DNA of 64,000 nt from Tubiluchus corallicola (lineage: Eukaryota; Priapulida; Priapulimorpha; Priapulimorphida; Tubiluchidae): NCBI GenBank assembly GCA_030141605.1, contig JAQGDQ010000715.1:44416-108415 (forward strand), read 5' to 3'. Below, in pieces: positions 44,991 through 58,492 of the stretch (within the stretch, counting starts at the first letter, position 1; every line of letters starts with the position of its first letter). The notes under the pieces were generated by a model. The model was given only the letters and a program-made list of their open reading frames with translations, searched no databases and had not been told where the DNA came from. The translations under genes were made by a program, and so were the position numbers.

Positions 44991-47919
44991 AAAGCAAATT
45001 AACCTGATGGCGATAATGATAACAATTATTATGATTGTGATAATAATGATCGCGACGACAACAAAACGGGCTTAAAGAAACATCTCAGCCATTGACAAAA
45101 ATGTCAAGATCCATGAAATATTTGTTATAGGAACACCAGACACCATCTATGATAGGGTTAAATTTACAAGGTCAACGATAAAATCAGGTGCTGATGTCAG
45201 ATCACCCAATTAATGTTTTTGAATAAAACGAGATCAACAGGTTATTATCACCTATAATTTATTAGGGACCAATACCGATTTGCCTTATGCGTGACATGGC
45301 CACTCGCTATGAGTAGAACAGGGTATCATCAACAAAAGCGAAAACTAGTTTTCTGACCTAAAATTTATGAGGGATGACAGATAATCTTGTCAACGGGAAA
45401 CAGTTCAACGTGTGTTTAACACATTTCCTCATGTGTGCATCCTATTAAAATACAGGAATCAGCTAGCAAGCGTTTTCTACAAACTCTAAACAAGGTGATT
45501 TGTTGGTAACCCCCCCAAAATTATACAGCCGCAAAAACAATCTGATGAAAATACAAGAACTGGCAAGCTTTAGAAAAATTATCCACCGATGAACAAAGTA
45601 GTTTTTGTTTCTCACACGTTTGTACAGTTGTGAGATTGTGCAGCGTGAAAACAACAAAACAATGCCACCCTTGTTGCAAAGCTTTCGATTTCTGATTAGT
45701 GTGCAAGTTGGGGATTTTTGCGCTTTGGCGGGGGGCGAGTGCGCGTGCAGTAGCATTTACAAGGGTGCAAAATGGAAAACGAAAGTGTAAAGTCGGTGTT
45801 GAACTCTTACGAAAACAGCTTTGGCGATTAAGCTGAAAGCAAAACCGAAAGTTTTTTAACTGACGGAAGTAGACAAGAAAGGTCAACAAGCTATTCCCGC
45901 TTCTTCCATTGTTATTTGGATAATAAGGGCATGTTATATAATGGCATACGAATTCAAAGAAAAACCTGTCTTCATTCCTAATGATTTCTTGTTAAAACAA
46001 CAAAGTGGATGTGTTCTGTTTAGGGAATACGTAGTTTGGAACATTTGGAAAGGGGTAATGACCGTATGGCAGCAATTTTGAATTTGTAAAAGGATTATGT
46101 CTGTTATGTAGCTTAGCGAGATATAAATTCTCGAGTGAATTCCTTGCATTAAAAAACCTCAGTGTAGCAATTGTTCATAACGGTTTTTTTAATTTTCCAT
46201 TTATAAGAGTGATTTGCCATGCAGTCTGCCATTTTTCACAAAATACCAAAACCAATATAGAAATGCAGTATGAAAAGTGTAAAGAGTTGATGAAATAGAA
46301 ATAGAAAAACATTTGAAATAAAACATGCAGTAACTGGTTGGGATCTCAAATATACTATATCTCAAAGAGGAAATTATATAGCTCTATCTTCCTGACCTTT
46401 CTCCAGTTTTTTAAGAAAAAACATTTCAGTAAGATGCGTGTTAAAACCTGCTCTTAAACTTAGCAACTCAAGAAATGTTCATTATCATTATTGTCAACAT
46501 TACAATCATCATCATCAATTTTATGACAGACGGCTATTGTCGCTTTGTCATTCTCATTAACAGTTTCCCACTTCGGAAGTGTCTGGCAGACACTGGAAAG
46601 TTACTACCTTTGTGACACAGCTTATAACGGTAACAACCTTATTCTTTTACTACTTCCTAAAGTTAGATGAGGTACTGACCTGCGATTATCTCAATCCTAC
46701 TTGAACAAGCTAATCGCTCTCATGATCAGCTATTAACAGTAAAGCCTGCCTGTCCTGCGTGTTTTACACCCACAAATCCCCTAATTCACTCAGCTACACC
46801 TCGTTAAAAAACGGTAAAACAAAACGTCCCATTTAGAGTTCGAAACGCATTTGGTCATTTAACCTCCCACCCCCTCTGAATGACCTCATCTGAACCTAGA
46901 AGTAAACTGGACTCAATTATGTTTTTTAGTCCGTTTACGGATTCATTATCTGGCTAAGCGGTGACTCGCGCTATTTGGTAATGTATATAATTTAGTCACA
47001 CTTTAATTTATAAGCAATAAACCGGTTAAACGGGTCGTCATAGTTGCGAATTTGAGAATCATCCTATAATACCTATTGCTCAGTACTGTGTATTATTACA
47101 GAACAAGCTAGAAGGTCATAGTGCTCTTCCCTGCACCAATTTAAACCCAACCTGGATAGAAGATAGTTACTCCGGTCCACTGTGTCATACTGACTCCTCA
47201 GCTTAACTGACCCTCGTTCTAGCCCTGTACTAATGCAAGTTGCACAGTGAAGCATTACCGTTTGCTAATTTTGCTCAATTGGATAGTTAGGGTATGTTCG
47301 GGATTGTTTTAAATTTTTGATTTCACCTGCGTACTGGGAAAACAAAAACATTTCGTCAACCTTTCATTAAAAATCAGAAAATATAGCGGCTACGTTTCAC
47401 AAGCCTGCAGAATTCCATTTGCACTTTCTTACTTTCACTCTCGTTTACTGTCCTAAATACTTTTCAAGACCTCTTCAGTCCTTCCAGCGGACAAGAGGTA
47501 TTATCTAAATCCGTCGTACGAGATGTACGTAACCTAATCCGTTATATAGGTAATCCCTAATCGACTTGTGTTGGAATGAGATAGTGTCTCAAAGGAAAAA
47601 GATAGATTGTTTACAAATCGTTAATGGCGATGTTTAGTGAACAATGGAAACCCTGCTGCCCCAAATGCGGACATTGCTAACTGGCAACAAAAGTCACGTT
47701 ATTAATAACTTGTGTAAAAGACCTTGAATGGCTGTTCACCTGGACAACTAACCTACTAGAATTAAAAACTTCCGCAGGGCTTCTGAAATGCCTTGATGTT
47801 CACAACTGGATGTCTAATAGGCAGTAAACTTTTTTCCATATTAGATCTAGCAGGCATTCGCCGGGGAAGACAAGGAGGGGGATTATTTGTCGGCTCACAA
47901 ATTGCTATAAAACCAGTGA
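44991..47919. other. Intergenic, no gene seen
   Basis: AT-rich sequence with short random frames only; nothing recognisable on either strand. Confidence 0.5.
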
Positions 47920-49015
47920 CTACGAAGCTATAAATTTCGAATTGTAGACGCAAATAAAGCATTTGATAGAGTCTTTAATCTGTTTAAGTAAAAAAATTAA
48001 AAATTTTCTTATCCCAATCATTAATTTGTTGAAATTCTGGTACGCTATTTTTTAATATTAATAATGGCATTCGATAATGTGGTGTCCTGGCACCTTTGCT
48101 GTTTTTTTTATACATAAATGATTTATCAAAAAATCTGTCTCTGCAAACTAATGCAGCTTGCCGCCTTGGAAGTATTGCTGTTAACCACCTGTTATATATA
48201 AATGATCTTTCTTTAATTGTCTCTACTGTGCCTGCTATGCAGAATTTGCTCATTAGTTGTCAAAACTTTGCTAGTGATAATGACATCTTTAATGCATCAA
48301 AAACAGAATGTGCCAAACAGTTTATGTGATGTAACTCGTGGGGTTCTTATGCTTTTCGGCAAGAAAATCAGAATCTCGATCATGCTAGGTATTTATTTAG
48401 GATACATATTTTCAGATAATGATAGAGATGATGCTGATATGTCTCAATCTGCTTTGTTTATTTTATGTTAGAACTAGTAATCTTGTAAGAAATTTTCACA
48501 CTGTAGAGTTTTTATGCTGCTTGTCGTTTAATTGTTGTAGCCCTATTTAAATATATGGATTAATAAAATGTCTACAATTTTAATTAGTTGAAAGCTGCAC
48601 ACTATACGGCCATAGTGATTTTTTTAAATATAGAGACATGAAACTCGAGCCTCCACAATCTACGTAGAGAATAATATCAACCAATTTAAAGTTATCATGT
48701 GTAAAAGTACCTATGACCTTAGATGTAGAATTTTAAATTCTCCCAATAATATGTTATATCACGTTGTTCTGCACTCTGATGTTTTTACAAACTCAGACAT
48801 TTTTGCATACTCGAATGAAATTTTAAATAACTTTTAATGTATGTATCTATTTATATAAACCATTTATGTAAATAGTTTTGCTTTTTCTCTTTAATCTTTC
48901 TTAACTTGTAAATGCTGTTTTTTTACTTAGGTAGCTAATTTTATTTTTTATCTGTATGAATAGCCTAGACTATGTATGTCTATGAGCTGAAATAAAAGAA
49001 TAAATAAATATCAAC
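47920..49015 (+). mobile_element. LINE remnant with reverse-transcriptase and 3' end
   Basis: Broken translation shows DANKAFDRV (RT catalytic block, usual DASKAFDRV), then GVLAPLLFFLYINDLS, then NHLLYINDLSLIVSTV (position of the YADD box, here YIND). IFNASKTEC and LVRNF follow, then a terminal stretch (SDIFAYSNEIL). It ends in gaaataaaagaataaataaa, like a LINE tail. Many stops and shifts; dead. Wording fits CR1/Jockey-type elements of aquatic invertebrates, from memory of the family. Confidence 0.85.
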
Positions 49016-50590
49016 ACACCTAATATAACACAACAATAAATACAAAACTAATATTCAGAATTCCTTACCACTTAAACCATCCTGGTTGCTAGACTGTTAC
49101 TAAAATCTAGAAATATACTGAGAATATACGCTACGTTTTTAGAACTACGTTTGGCAGTTAATGCACATCGGCTACAAAAATCACGTCGGCTAGTTGTCTA
49201 TAAAATAAATTTGAAAATTTGTGTAACAATTATACTCACGTGTAAAACAGCTTTCATTTTAAAACGCGGAGCCACTCAATCGCATATAATAAACTTTCCA
49301 CAGTTTCACTACGATGTCTCCAACCTCCCACCAGCCGTCTCCAGGCTCCCTTTTTCTCCCTCTACACAAACTCAGCCACCTCTGTCCTGTTTCACAAACT
49401 TCAAGGATTCGAGAAAGGCAGAACTGGCAGAGAAAGGATCGTTGATAACAAGTTTTATGGGTGGTTCCTGTTCGTTCCTGTCGCCTCTGGCCTTTGCAAA
49501 TTCTGTTGTTGTAATGTTTGATTTAATTTTGAGTAGCCAACTTTACACACGCTGCGTAGGACGCTGTGTTTTCCTAACAAGCCCTGAGGCAAGTATATCA
49601 CGTTTTTGTGGAATAAAAAACTTGCTGCTAGGATAATAGTTCGTCTAGGAATGAGGGTACATTATCTTAGGGTCTACCGTTGTTTCTTGTCTGACCCCAC
49701 ATTGGCATTTTAATCAATGCAGCGCATTGTTTCTTGATGAGAATAAACTCAAAGTTGGCAGATGGGCGGTTAGGTACTGTTATATTTGTTAAACTATATT
49801 AGTAATTATACGTAGTTAAACTTCAAAATTTGGAAAAATCGAAGCACCAAAATCACCAAGGTTTTAAATAGAAACACAAAAAATAGTGTTTTGAGTGAAA
49901 TATGCTGTAAATAAACACCATGTGAGCAACACTCACAGAATAGATTCACCAAAAGCTGTAAACACAATGAAGGTATTTTTCACACAGTGCAGTCCTTGTC
50001 TTTTCACAGGAGGAACAAAATGCTTTCACTTTCTTCATTAGCATGCGACTAGCGCACCTGTGCCTAGTGTTACCTGAGCAAAGTTCGCTGTCTACCTGTC
50101 CCACTCACCTGTTCCGCTACCTGGATGTGTACAACTCACGCACGGGCGGTCACTAAAATAGCAACAGCACGAAGGAATGTAATGACATCATGGGATAACA
50201 TCCGTTTTTAAATGCGTGTACGCCATTTAAAGTTTAAAATTTTTAACCCTCGCTTGGGTGATTTTTATGGAGGTACTGAGCTGCGCAAGAGAAGTGACTA
50301 AATATTCAAATTAGACTTAATAAGCATCAACGTGCAATTAATTCACCTTGTCGCTGCTTCATGAATGAATGATTCGTCTCTTTTTGGTTGCATGGCTAGT
50401 GAAACAGCTCGGAACTTATTCGTTGCACACGCATTTGCATCAGTTATGAAATTGACTGTAGATATAATGAAATAGTTTATTGTTATTATTAACGTTGAAG
50501 GTGAATAGCTAAGTGATTGGGTCTAGCTACGATAGGTAGGCAGCATCAGATTTGATTCGTAAGCAGATGGATGGCTGTTGGAAAATTCAC
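49016..50590. other. Intergenic, no gene seen
   Basis: A 161-codon frame at 49151-49636 has no recognisable domain and a low-complexity look. Nothing else. Confidence 0.45.
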
Positions 50591-50596
50591 ATGAAT

Positions 50597-50640
50597 TTAT
50601 TATTATTACTGCTACTACTACTACTACTACTACTACTACA

Positions 50641-50693
<53 letters not shown>

Positions 50694-50697
50694 AACA

Positions 50698-50761
<64 letters not shown>

Positions 50762-50797
50762 TCATCATCATCATCGTCGTCGTCTTCGTCGTCGTCG

Positions 50798-50843
<46 letters not shown>

Positions 50844-50921
50844 TATCGTTATTGTTATTGTTGTTGTTGTTGTTGCTGCTGCTGCTGTTGCCATTGCCAT
50901 TGCCGCTGTCGTTGTTGTTGT
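50597..50921. repeat. Compound trinucleotide array (ACT, ATC, GTC, GTT, GCT)
   Basis: About 150 bp of ACT, then ATC and GTC, then alternating ATCGTC, then GTT/GCT. It reads open in several frames on both strands (poly-Leu, Thr, Val, Ser), all artefacts. Confidence 0.95.
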
Positions 50922-51104
50922 AAAATGACTTTAAGGCTGATTTACCATATTTTTCTTTTCTTTTTCTGGATCTTTTACTCTAATATTTCTTTTTATTTAG
51001 TTAACATTTCAATACTAAGTACCAAACTCCTAAGTGTCGGATTTAAGCGATGAGGTGCTTGATTACTTACTGTTTAAAACATCATGCCAAATATACGCCT
51101 TGTC

Positions 51105-51190
51105 ACGGTAGGCCATACGAACCCCTGAAGTTAAATTTCGGGCTGGCATTAAATGACTAATCTCATGGCTGGCGACAAATGAACATCCTC
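51105..51190 (+). rRNA. 5S rRNA-like relic
   Basis: ggccatacgaacccctgaa resembles the start of eukaryotic 5S (GGCCATACCACCCTGAA). gaagttaaatttcgggctgg resembles the later GAAGTTAAGC..TCGGGC segment, with the stretch between them missing. Internal-deletion 5S pseudogene or SINE3 head; the match was made by eye. Confidence 0.3.
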
Positions 51191-51931
51191 GCCACAATAA
51201 AAAAATTCCTCTTTATTTGACAATCTCACATTTGAGATTTTTCATGCCGTCACCACGAATTGGTCGATGAATCGTTAAAAAATATGCCTAGACAAAAAAG
51301 GTTTACCACCGGGACTCGTGGTCGAGCTCAACTTGCTGAGAAAGGTTCGAAAATAAAGCTACCGCCGCAGCATATTGCACATGTGTATTGCACTAGTCCA
51401 CAAGAGTGGCGAATGCTGTTAAGCAGTGATGCATTCCCTCAAGTTGCGAAAATTTTGGTTCTTGTTACTTCCCTTTTGCTAACCCTGCGTACAATGCATC
51501 ACGCAATCTCCGTACCAAATTGCGCGTAATTTCTCTGTAATTTGCCGAAATTGTGAGACATTTTCACTGACAAACTTCCCGCTTCCGTAGAACAGGTGAG
51601 GCGTTTTGTGTTTTCACTGTTTAGCTTCACGCAAATCACAATACGCCTCTACGATTATACCGCGTAGGTGAAATGTGGCTGAAAAATAGCATTTACGTGC
51701 TTAAACACGTTGAGATTGCTCTTTTTTAAGATTTTGACATTTTTTGCTTTCCACATCAGATCTTCGTTTTTAAACCTTTTCACAAAATACTGCACGCTGT
51801 AAATCCATAGTTATTAAAAAGCAATAAAATGAGATTGGTTTTATTATATATATATGGCGTCTGCGTGCCATAGATACATTGCCCAAATGGCCAGTAATGA
51901 CCAAATGATATAATGACGAAATAGTCGTACT

Positions 51932-52264
<333 letters not shown>

Positions 52265-52267
<3 letters not shown>

Positions 52268-54770
52268 TTTTACACGATTTAAATTGTTTTATTTCAAATT
52301 TCATTGTTATGTTTGTAACTGTATTTTGACGTGCGAAAATAAATTTCATGGTTTCATAGTCTGTACTTTCAACACTTGTATCAAGTTAGATTATGATTTG
52401 TCTTCATATTTTTTAAGCCTACTATTCCTTGCCTATAGCTACCTCATGTCAACAGTCTCGTTATTTACAGCTAGCTCAGTTCAGTAGAGATAGTGTAAGT
52501 AATTATTTCAGTTTGTACGTAGTGTTACGGGGGCGAAATGACATTTATTTTCGACCCCCCCCCCCTCTACATTGTGATGGTTTGATCCATTACGAAGCCA
52601 TTGCATATCAGCGTCGCATAGCAGGTATAACTAGCTGCTATGGAAGGGCCTCGTCGGTTCAGTAGCCTGACGGGCAGGAGCGTCTTCCATCTCAGCACCT
52701 GTTCCGTAATGACAACCGGCGTGGACCACGATGGGATAGACGTCTGGCGTGTTACTTAATTTAGTAATTTTACTCTTTCTACTGTTTTTTACGTTTTCTT
52801 CTCAACAGTTCGACAATCGGCGTATCAGCAACATCCGCTCTTCATTTCAATACTATAGATAGTACAGATACATGTATTTAGCCTGTTATGTCATTTGAAA
52901 TGTAGTATAAATAGTATTATAAGTAACAGTGTTAACATATCCGATGTTAGGTACATATGCCACGTTGATTTTAAATGCTTGCAATGTAATTACATTTTTA
53001 TAATTTTCTTTTTTACTTCATCTATTACTTATTTCACTCACTGCACAATTATATATTTTTAGCACTCGCACGTTTGTTTGTATTGTATTATACAATTTCC
53101 CTACAATTTTATAATGCTCGTGTTCCAGGAACGCTCCGACTACCTAGATGTCAGTAATTTTCCAATGGTTGTAAGAAAATATTTAACAAGGACCTAACAG
53201 CAAGACTTGGCGACTGCGAATCACATGTCACACGACAAAAGCTTCTAAGGACTAGATTAGTCGGTCATGTTGATTATTATGATGACGATAATGATGATGA
53301 TAATGGTTATGACGATCGTGACGATGACGACGACGATGATGTTGATGACGATCTCACAGATTTTTATTTGCATGAGCATTTATATCATAATTACGTGATA
53401 ATTACCTATCTGGAGACAAAAACCTGAAAACATGTGCTACTTTCATTTATAACAGTAAAAAAGATTAGCTTAGGAGCAATTATAACTAGCAAAAACAAAC
53501 ACATATTTTTGAATCAGATACTTCGTCGTCTGTCAGTTTACTAATAACTCAAAAACTGGAGGCAATTTGCACGTGCTTCAAAACGGAAAATTATCCAATC
53601 TGCGTCAACGTGAAAATAACATTTTCACTTGCTGGAAAAACTCACTGCCTGGTGCTGATGTTTGCATAGCTAATCTTCGAAAAGCAGTTCGAGGATCATA
53701 AGCAGTTTCATGGTCTGTTTTCTTTCCAAATGAACTTCTCGTCATCTTGTCGTCATAAGAAGATGCTCTCTTGTTTAACCTGCAGCTGCCAATCTAGATG
53801 ACCTCGAATTTACAGTTGGTTTAAAACTCACATTATGGCGCTAAACACGCCGCCCGCTAGTGTTGATTTTACCTGAAAACTGCGACAAATTAATTTAGGA
53901 GATTTCAGCTCCAGTATAACAGTTGTCTCCCGAAATTCCGGGATTTTCGTTAATTATTTTTGTAACTATCCATTGGAATGGAAGCCGAGTAGTCACAGAG
54001 TGAACTTTGCGCTAAGTTGAGCATCGTCGGGTCTGGTCAGTAAATGACTGGTTGACTACCTGGAAAACTCCCTCTACGCAGTTTCATGTGGCACTTGCAC
54101 CTGGCCATTTTACTCGCTGAGTGAGAATAGATTTGGTTAAGACATCTCTGACGACTCAGCGGGCAATCATCATTGGGAATTAGGTAGGTTCCTGTTCCGC
54201 AAACATTCGTTTTTCGAGTGCTGGGTCTTGGTTTGCAGATAGAAACTGTAGAAAAGATAATTGGGGAGTCTTTGATGTGGAGCACATACTTGCAAAAGAT
54301 TAAATTACTTCATGCAGTAGCACTTTTCTCTAGATATTGTCGCAGCTCCTCAAACGGAAAAATGTTAGGGATTTAGGATGTATTTGATAGCGTATAGTGC
54401 AGAAGGTAGATAGGTCGGGATTTCCTGGTAGGTCGGGATTTCGCACTTTCTAAAGGAAAGCTCTCCCGAATTTGGTAAGATGCTCATAAACAGTCTTAAA
54501 AAACTCCTTTCTTTATTTCGTAAACTGGTCAATCAAATACGTGTTGCCTTAAACATCGCCATTGCGTGATATAGCTTCTACATATGCTCAAACATAGAGC
54601 CTGTAAGTGAACGCTTATAACAGCCTGAGTCAGTGGTGCATGTGTTTAGTGGTTCTACTTGTGAACTTCTAAAAAGTTATTTTCACTTTGACGTAGATTG
54701 GACAACTTTTCGCTTCGAAGCATGTGCGAGTTGGTTCCAGGTTTTGAGTTATTAGTAGACAGAATTGGTT
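52265..54770. other. Intergenic, no gene seen
   Basis: Includes a GC-richer block (52525-52740) with TGTTACGGGGG at the start and TTCCGTAA near the end, recalling LTR termini but unproven. Also an imperfect GATGAC repeat (53274-53352). Confidence 0.45.
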
Positions 54771-54773
54771 ATT

Positions 54774-55661
54774 AGTAAAAATTGCACAGGAAATAATGAA
54801 ACAAACGAAAAAGTAGGTAAAAATGGCACAGGGAAAAATCGCACATTTAGTAAAATATGTGCTTAGGGTTAGAGTTGCAGTGGGGGGTACTTATTTTAGT
54901 TATTTTTACCTCTGCCAAAGAAGTTATGCTTCGAGACAGTTTGTTTGTTTGTTTGTTTGTTTGCCTGTTACTTTTTTGTCTGATATGGTAGTAAGCCTAT
55001 TATGCAAAAATCTGCTAAGATTTCCAAGAAACTTTGCGAAGAAAGGCGGGTATAGAGTGCTAAAACGGGAATCTTTTCGCCGGTTTTTTTTCGCAAAACT
55101 TGACCGAACACCAACACCGTTACAAAAAACGTCCGTGGAGCGCTCAGGAGTGTTTAGCACTTCTTTTTTATTATTTCCACCATGTCAAACAACTGCAAGT
55201 TAGTTTCAGGTTCTATTTCGAAAAATTCTCGCTTATAAAACTTTGTAACGCTGTTCATAACCGTTGCTTATTGATGTGTATAGCCCTGTAAAATGACTCG
55301 GTATGTATATATTTAAAAGTCTATTATCATCGCCAAAATTAATGGTGAAAAGGTAGATAAACACTATGTGGAACATTCATGCATTATTGATTATGAATCC
55401 ATATAATCAGCAGATATTTTATGAGTCTTTTGCTAGACTATTTAATACCAATACACGTACATTTTTGCATATTTGCTTGTTTATCTTTGTGTTAAATTTT
55501 TTTAATAAAAAGAAGCAGACGGGTTCGGCTTTAGCAGAGATGTGCTTCCTACTGAGTCCATTCTAGTTTTATTATAGAAATCAATTGCATGTAAATAACA
55601 TATGTGCCATGTTTTCCTGTGTCATTTTTACCTGTGCCATTTTTCCTGTACCATTTTTACC
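54774..55661. mobile_element. Element with long imperfect inverted ends, about 890 bp
   Basis: The left arm (54774-54846: taaaaattgcacagg, ggtaaaaatggcacaggg) and right arm (55601-55661: cctgtgccatttttcctg, accatttttacc) are inverted copies of the same sub-repeated unit. A third fragment sits at 58841-58867 inside another element. No transposase or clear target duplication was found. The interior has a (TTTG)n run at 54939-54963 and no convincing gene. Confidence 0.5.
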
Positions 55662-57800
55662 GCGCACCAGAGACGGTAACAGACAACTGCATTATAAAAA
55701 TGCAACTACAACGTCACGTTTATAAGCTGAAAACAAATAAAACCAATCAATTCTTACTAAATGTATTTTCAGGTTGGTATTTCCAAGGTCACGACCTCCA
55801 TATCAAAGGCAAGACTTGAACTCTTGACAAGCTACCAACACATGTTTGATTGACTTGGAGTAACCTACCATCTTTTATTTTCTATTAACAAACGTGCCGA
55901 CCTAATCAATAGCTCATAGGTTAAAGTGGGATCTATTGTTAGTTCATAACCTTCTCAGCAGGTTTTGCATTGTTCCAAGTTTGCTTTAATAAAAAGTCAT
56001 CGACTTTTTGTTGATAAATGTGCCATTGTTTTCCCATGACACTGAAGGCGTCTGTATGAATGAAGAATAGTAGAATTACTAGAATAAAGGAGTATTTCAA
56101 ACACGGAATTGTTAAAGTTACAATAACGGCAATATAGAGGGCGCTGTGTCAAGGATTTAGATTTTTAAGGAATTAGGTCGTTGACGTTCGTTTCTTACAC
56201 TCGAACTGTAGTTAAGGCGTTCGAGTTCAGCAAATTCTGATGACATTAGAAGAGATAAAATTATTCTCACAATTGAATGCGATTGATAAATATGCATGTA
56301 TTTAAAACGAAAGGAAAACCGTTTTACGCAGGTCTAATTATGTTATATCACTAGGATGTGGAATGAATTATACAATTAAAATGCGCATCACATGCTTTGT
56401 TTCCCCAAAAATCAAGAAGTCTTGTGTAGATACATAAGTCTAAAGTCGCCTACATTCAAAATGTTTACAATTATTTTTCATAGGGCGTCTAGATTTGATT
56501 GTGTTTTATGCGTACGATAAATAAGTATGTATACCTCATTAGGCTTGGATATTAGTTAATAGAACGTTTACTTAGTCACGCTAATTGCAAGACAACATCA
56601 TCTGTCAGGTCCCTGGGCAAAGCCGCTGAAAACCACCGTTGTTTTCAACACACATTTTTCTGAAAATTTTCAAGCATAACACAGCTACTGAAATTACTGT
56701 TAGGTCTACTTAAAGTTTTCTAGCCTACTTAATAAGTTGCTTCGACATTTTTTTGAAAGGTTAGCTACGCTAATAGTCTTGAGTGGTTCCGGCTGCGCGT
56801 ACAGACCACATTAATTTAACTACAAGTATCGCACTTCCAAATCTAAAATTACATTTATATTTTTTTCGTAGGTCCACCCATAAGCCTATATACTGCGGCA
56901 AGATAACCTTGAATTTGTTAACAAACTGGACGCTAACGTTATCGGATGATCGCTTAAATAAATAGACCGACAATCATAGCGTGACATAATCAATGTGAAA
57001 AAAGCGGAAGCGGAAATAATCCTTGCGTCGAATCAAGAAACCAAAATTCGTTAAAAGAACTGACATTCTTGTATCACAGGCCCTGTGGTTTTTGTGTTTT
57101 TACCGAAAAACATCTTGAAAGCTGCCGCAGTAGCATGCATGATAGACTATATTTATTTATTATGAGACTATATTTATTTATTATGTATTTATTTTATTTT
57201 ATTCACTCTCCGCCTATACACAAATTACATACAACACAGTACAAAAATTCATATTTAATATTGAAAATTTGGCATAAAAAGTAAAACTATACGATTCAAA
57301 AATTTTGTGTGTAGAGAAAGGGAAAAGTCCACTAGGCGCAGGGCACTCAGAGAGGACTAGAACATTTGTTTACAACGCATCACCGATCAGAATTATGTTA
57401 AAATACAAAGATCACGCAAGTTAAAACCATTTAATCTATGACTGAAAGTTTTATAAATGCTACTGTTTACTATTTCGACTGTTAATGAATTTCATATCCT
57501 TACAATACGATTTCAAAAGGAAAGTTTACCTACATCTAATCTAAGGAAAATGAACGCGAACTTGAAATAATACAAATTTTATGCTAATGTACATGACGGA
57601 ATTGTTGTGTCAAAACTGTTTCAAGATATGTAATCCATAAAAAGCTGGTGCTGCAGCGACCATATATAAATATATGGATTTATATATGGAAATTTATGGA
57701 TTTGTATACATATATAAAGTACTGTCAATGTGCGAAATTTCGAAATTAATTTTTTATGAAATTCTTAGGCATTTTATTATATATATATATATATATATAT
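55662..57800. other. Intergenic, no gene seen
   Basis: AT-rich with no supported coding exon. A (TA)n run closes it at about 57777-57801. Confidence 0.5.
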
Positions 57801-57914
57801 ACCTATGCATTTAGACAAGAGTGAAATAAGCCATTTGGAAGGAGTTTGCAATTCCTCACACAAATCTAAATTTATGTGCATCAATCCAGTTGAAAAGTTG
57901 GCAGCATGTGTGAC

Positions 57915-58215
57915 AAAAGAGCTTGTCAGACAGGTTAACAGCTCACAAGTAAAAAAGGCAACTAAGAAAATGATATGTGGGAAAGAAGGAAAGGAAGAGA
58001 GAGCGAATTTAGACAAAAATGAGAGAAAGGTTGAGCTGATGGAGCTAGACAAGCCGACGATTTGCAAATACAAAAGGTAACTGAGAAAGAAGGAAAGGTT
58101 GAGAGAAAGACGAGAAATAAAATGATTTTAGATTAAAGATCAGAGAAAGATTCACAGAAAAAGAGCTTGGTAGACAGGTTGACAGTTTGCAAATACAGAA
58201 GGCAACTGAGATAAA
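57915..58215. repeat. Purine-rich tandem repeat, about 122-bp unit, three copies
   Basis: The core gagcttgtcagacaggttaa, ending in caaatacaraaggcaactgag, recurs at about 57920, 58041 and 58166. The plus strand is mostly A and G. Frames over copies 1 (57805-58080) and 3 (58187-58420) are Lys/Glu-rich, but stops separate them, so coding is doubtful. Confidence 0.6.
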
Positions 58216-58492
58216 GAGGGGGCGAATGAGAGAAAAGGGAGAAGAAAGAGGGAGTTTTAAACAAAAAATGAGAAAAAGCGTGATAAAAACAGCACACATG
58301 TTTGAACTCCATGCTTCAAGCAAAAGTGCTGCAATTTCAGTCAGTTTAGGTAGTCCGACTAGCAAATCAGTCACTGCGGGGAAAGCAATGCAAATTGGGT
58401 TTTCACATAAAGTTTTATAAATTGAAACGCCCATTAATTAGTTGCCTGAAATTACAATTACATCTGATAACAACCCTAGATTAACCATTAAG

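Noticed and set aside
49151-49636. 161-codon frame as a gene
   Set aside because: No recognisable domain, no splice partners, mixed low-complexity composition.
50523-50928. Poly-Val, poly-Thr, poly-Leu and poly-Ser frames on both strands
   Set aside because: All are the same trinucleotide array read in different frames.
54823-55203. 126-codon frame as a gene
   Set aside because: Lies within the inverted-end repeat element, spans a (TTTG)n run, and shows no domain.
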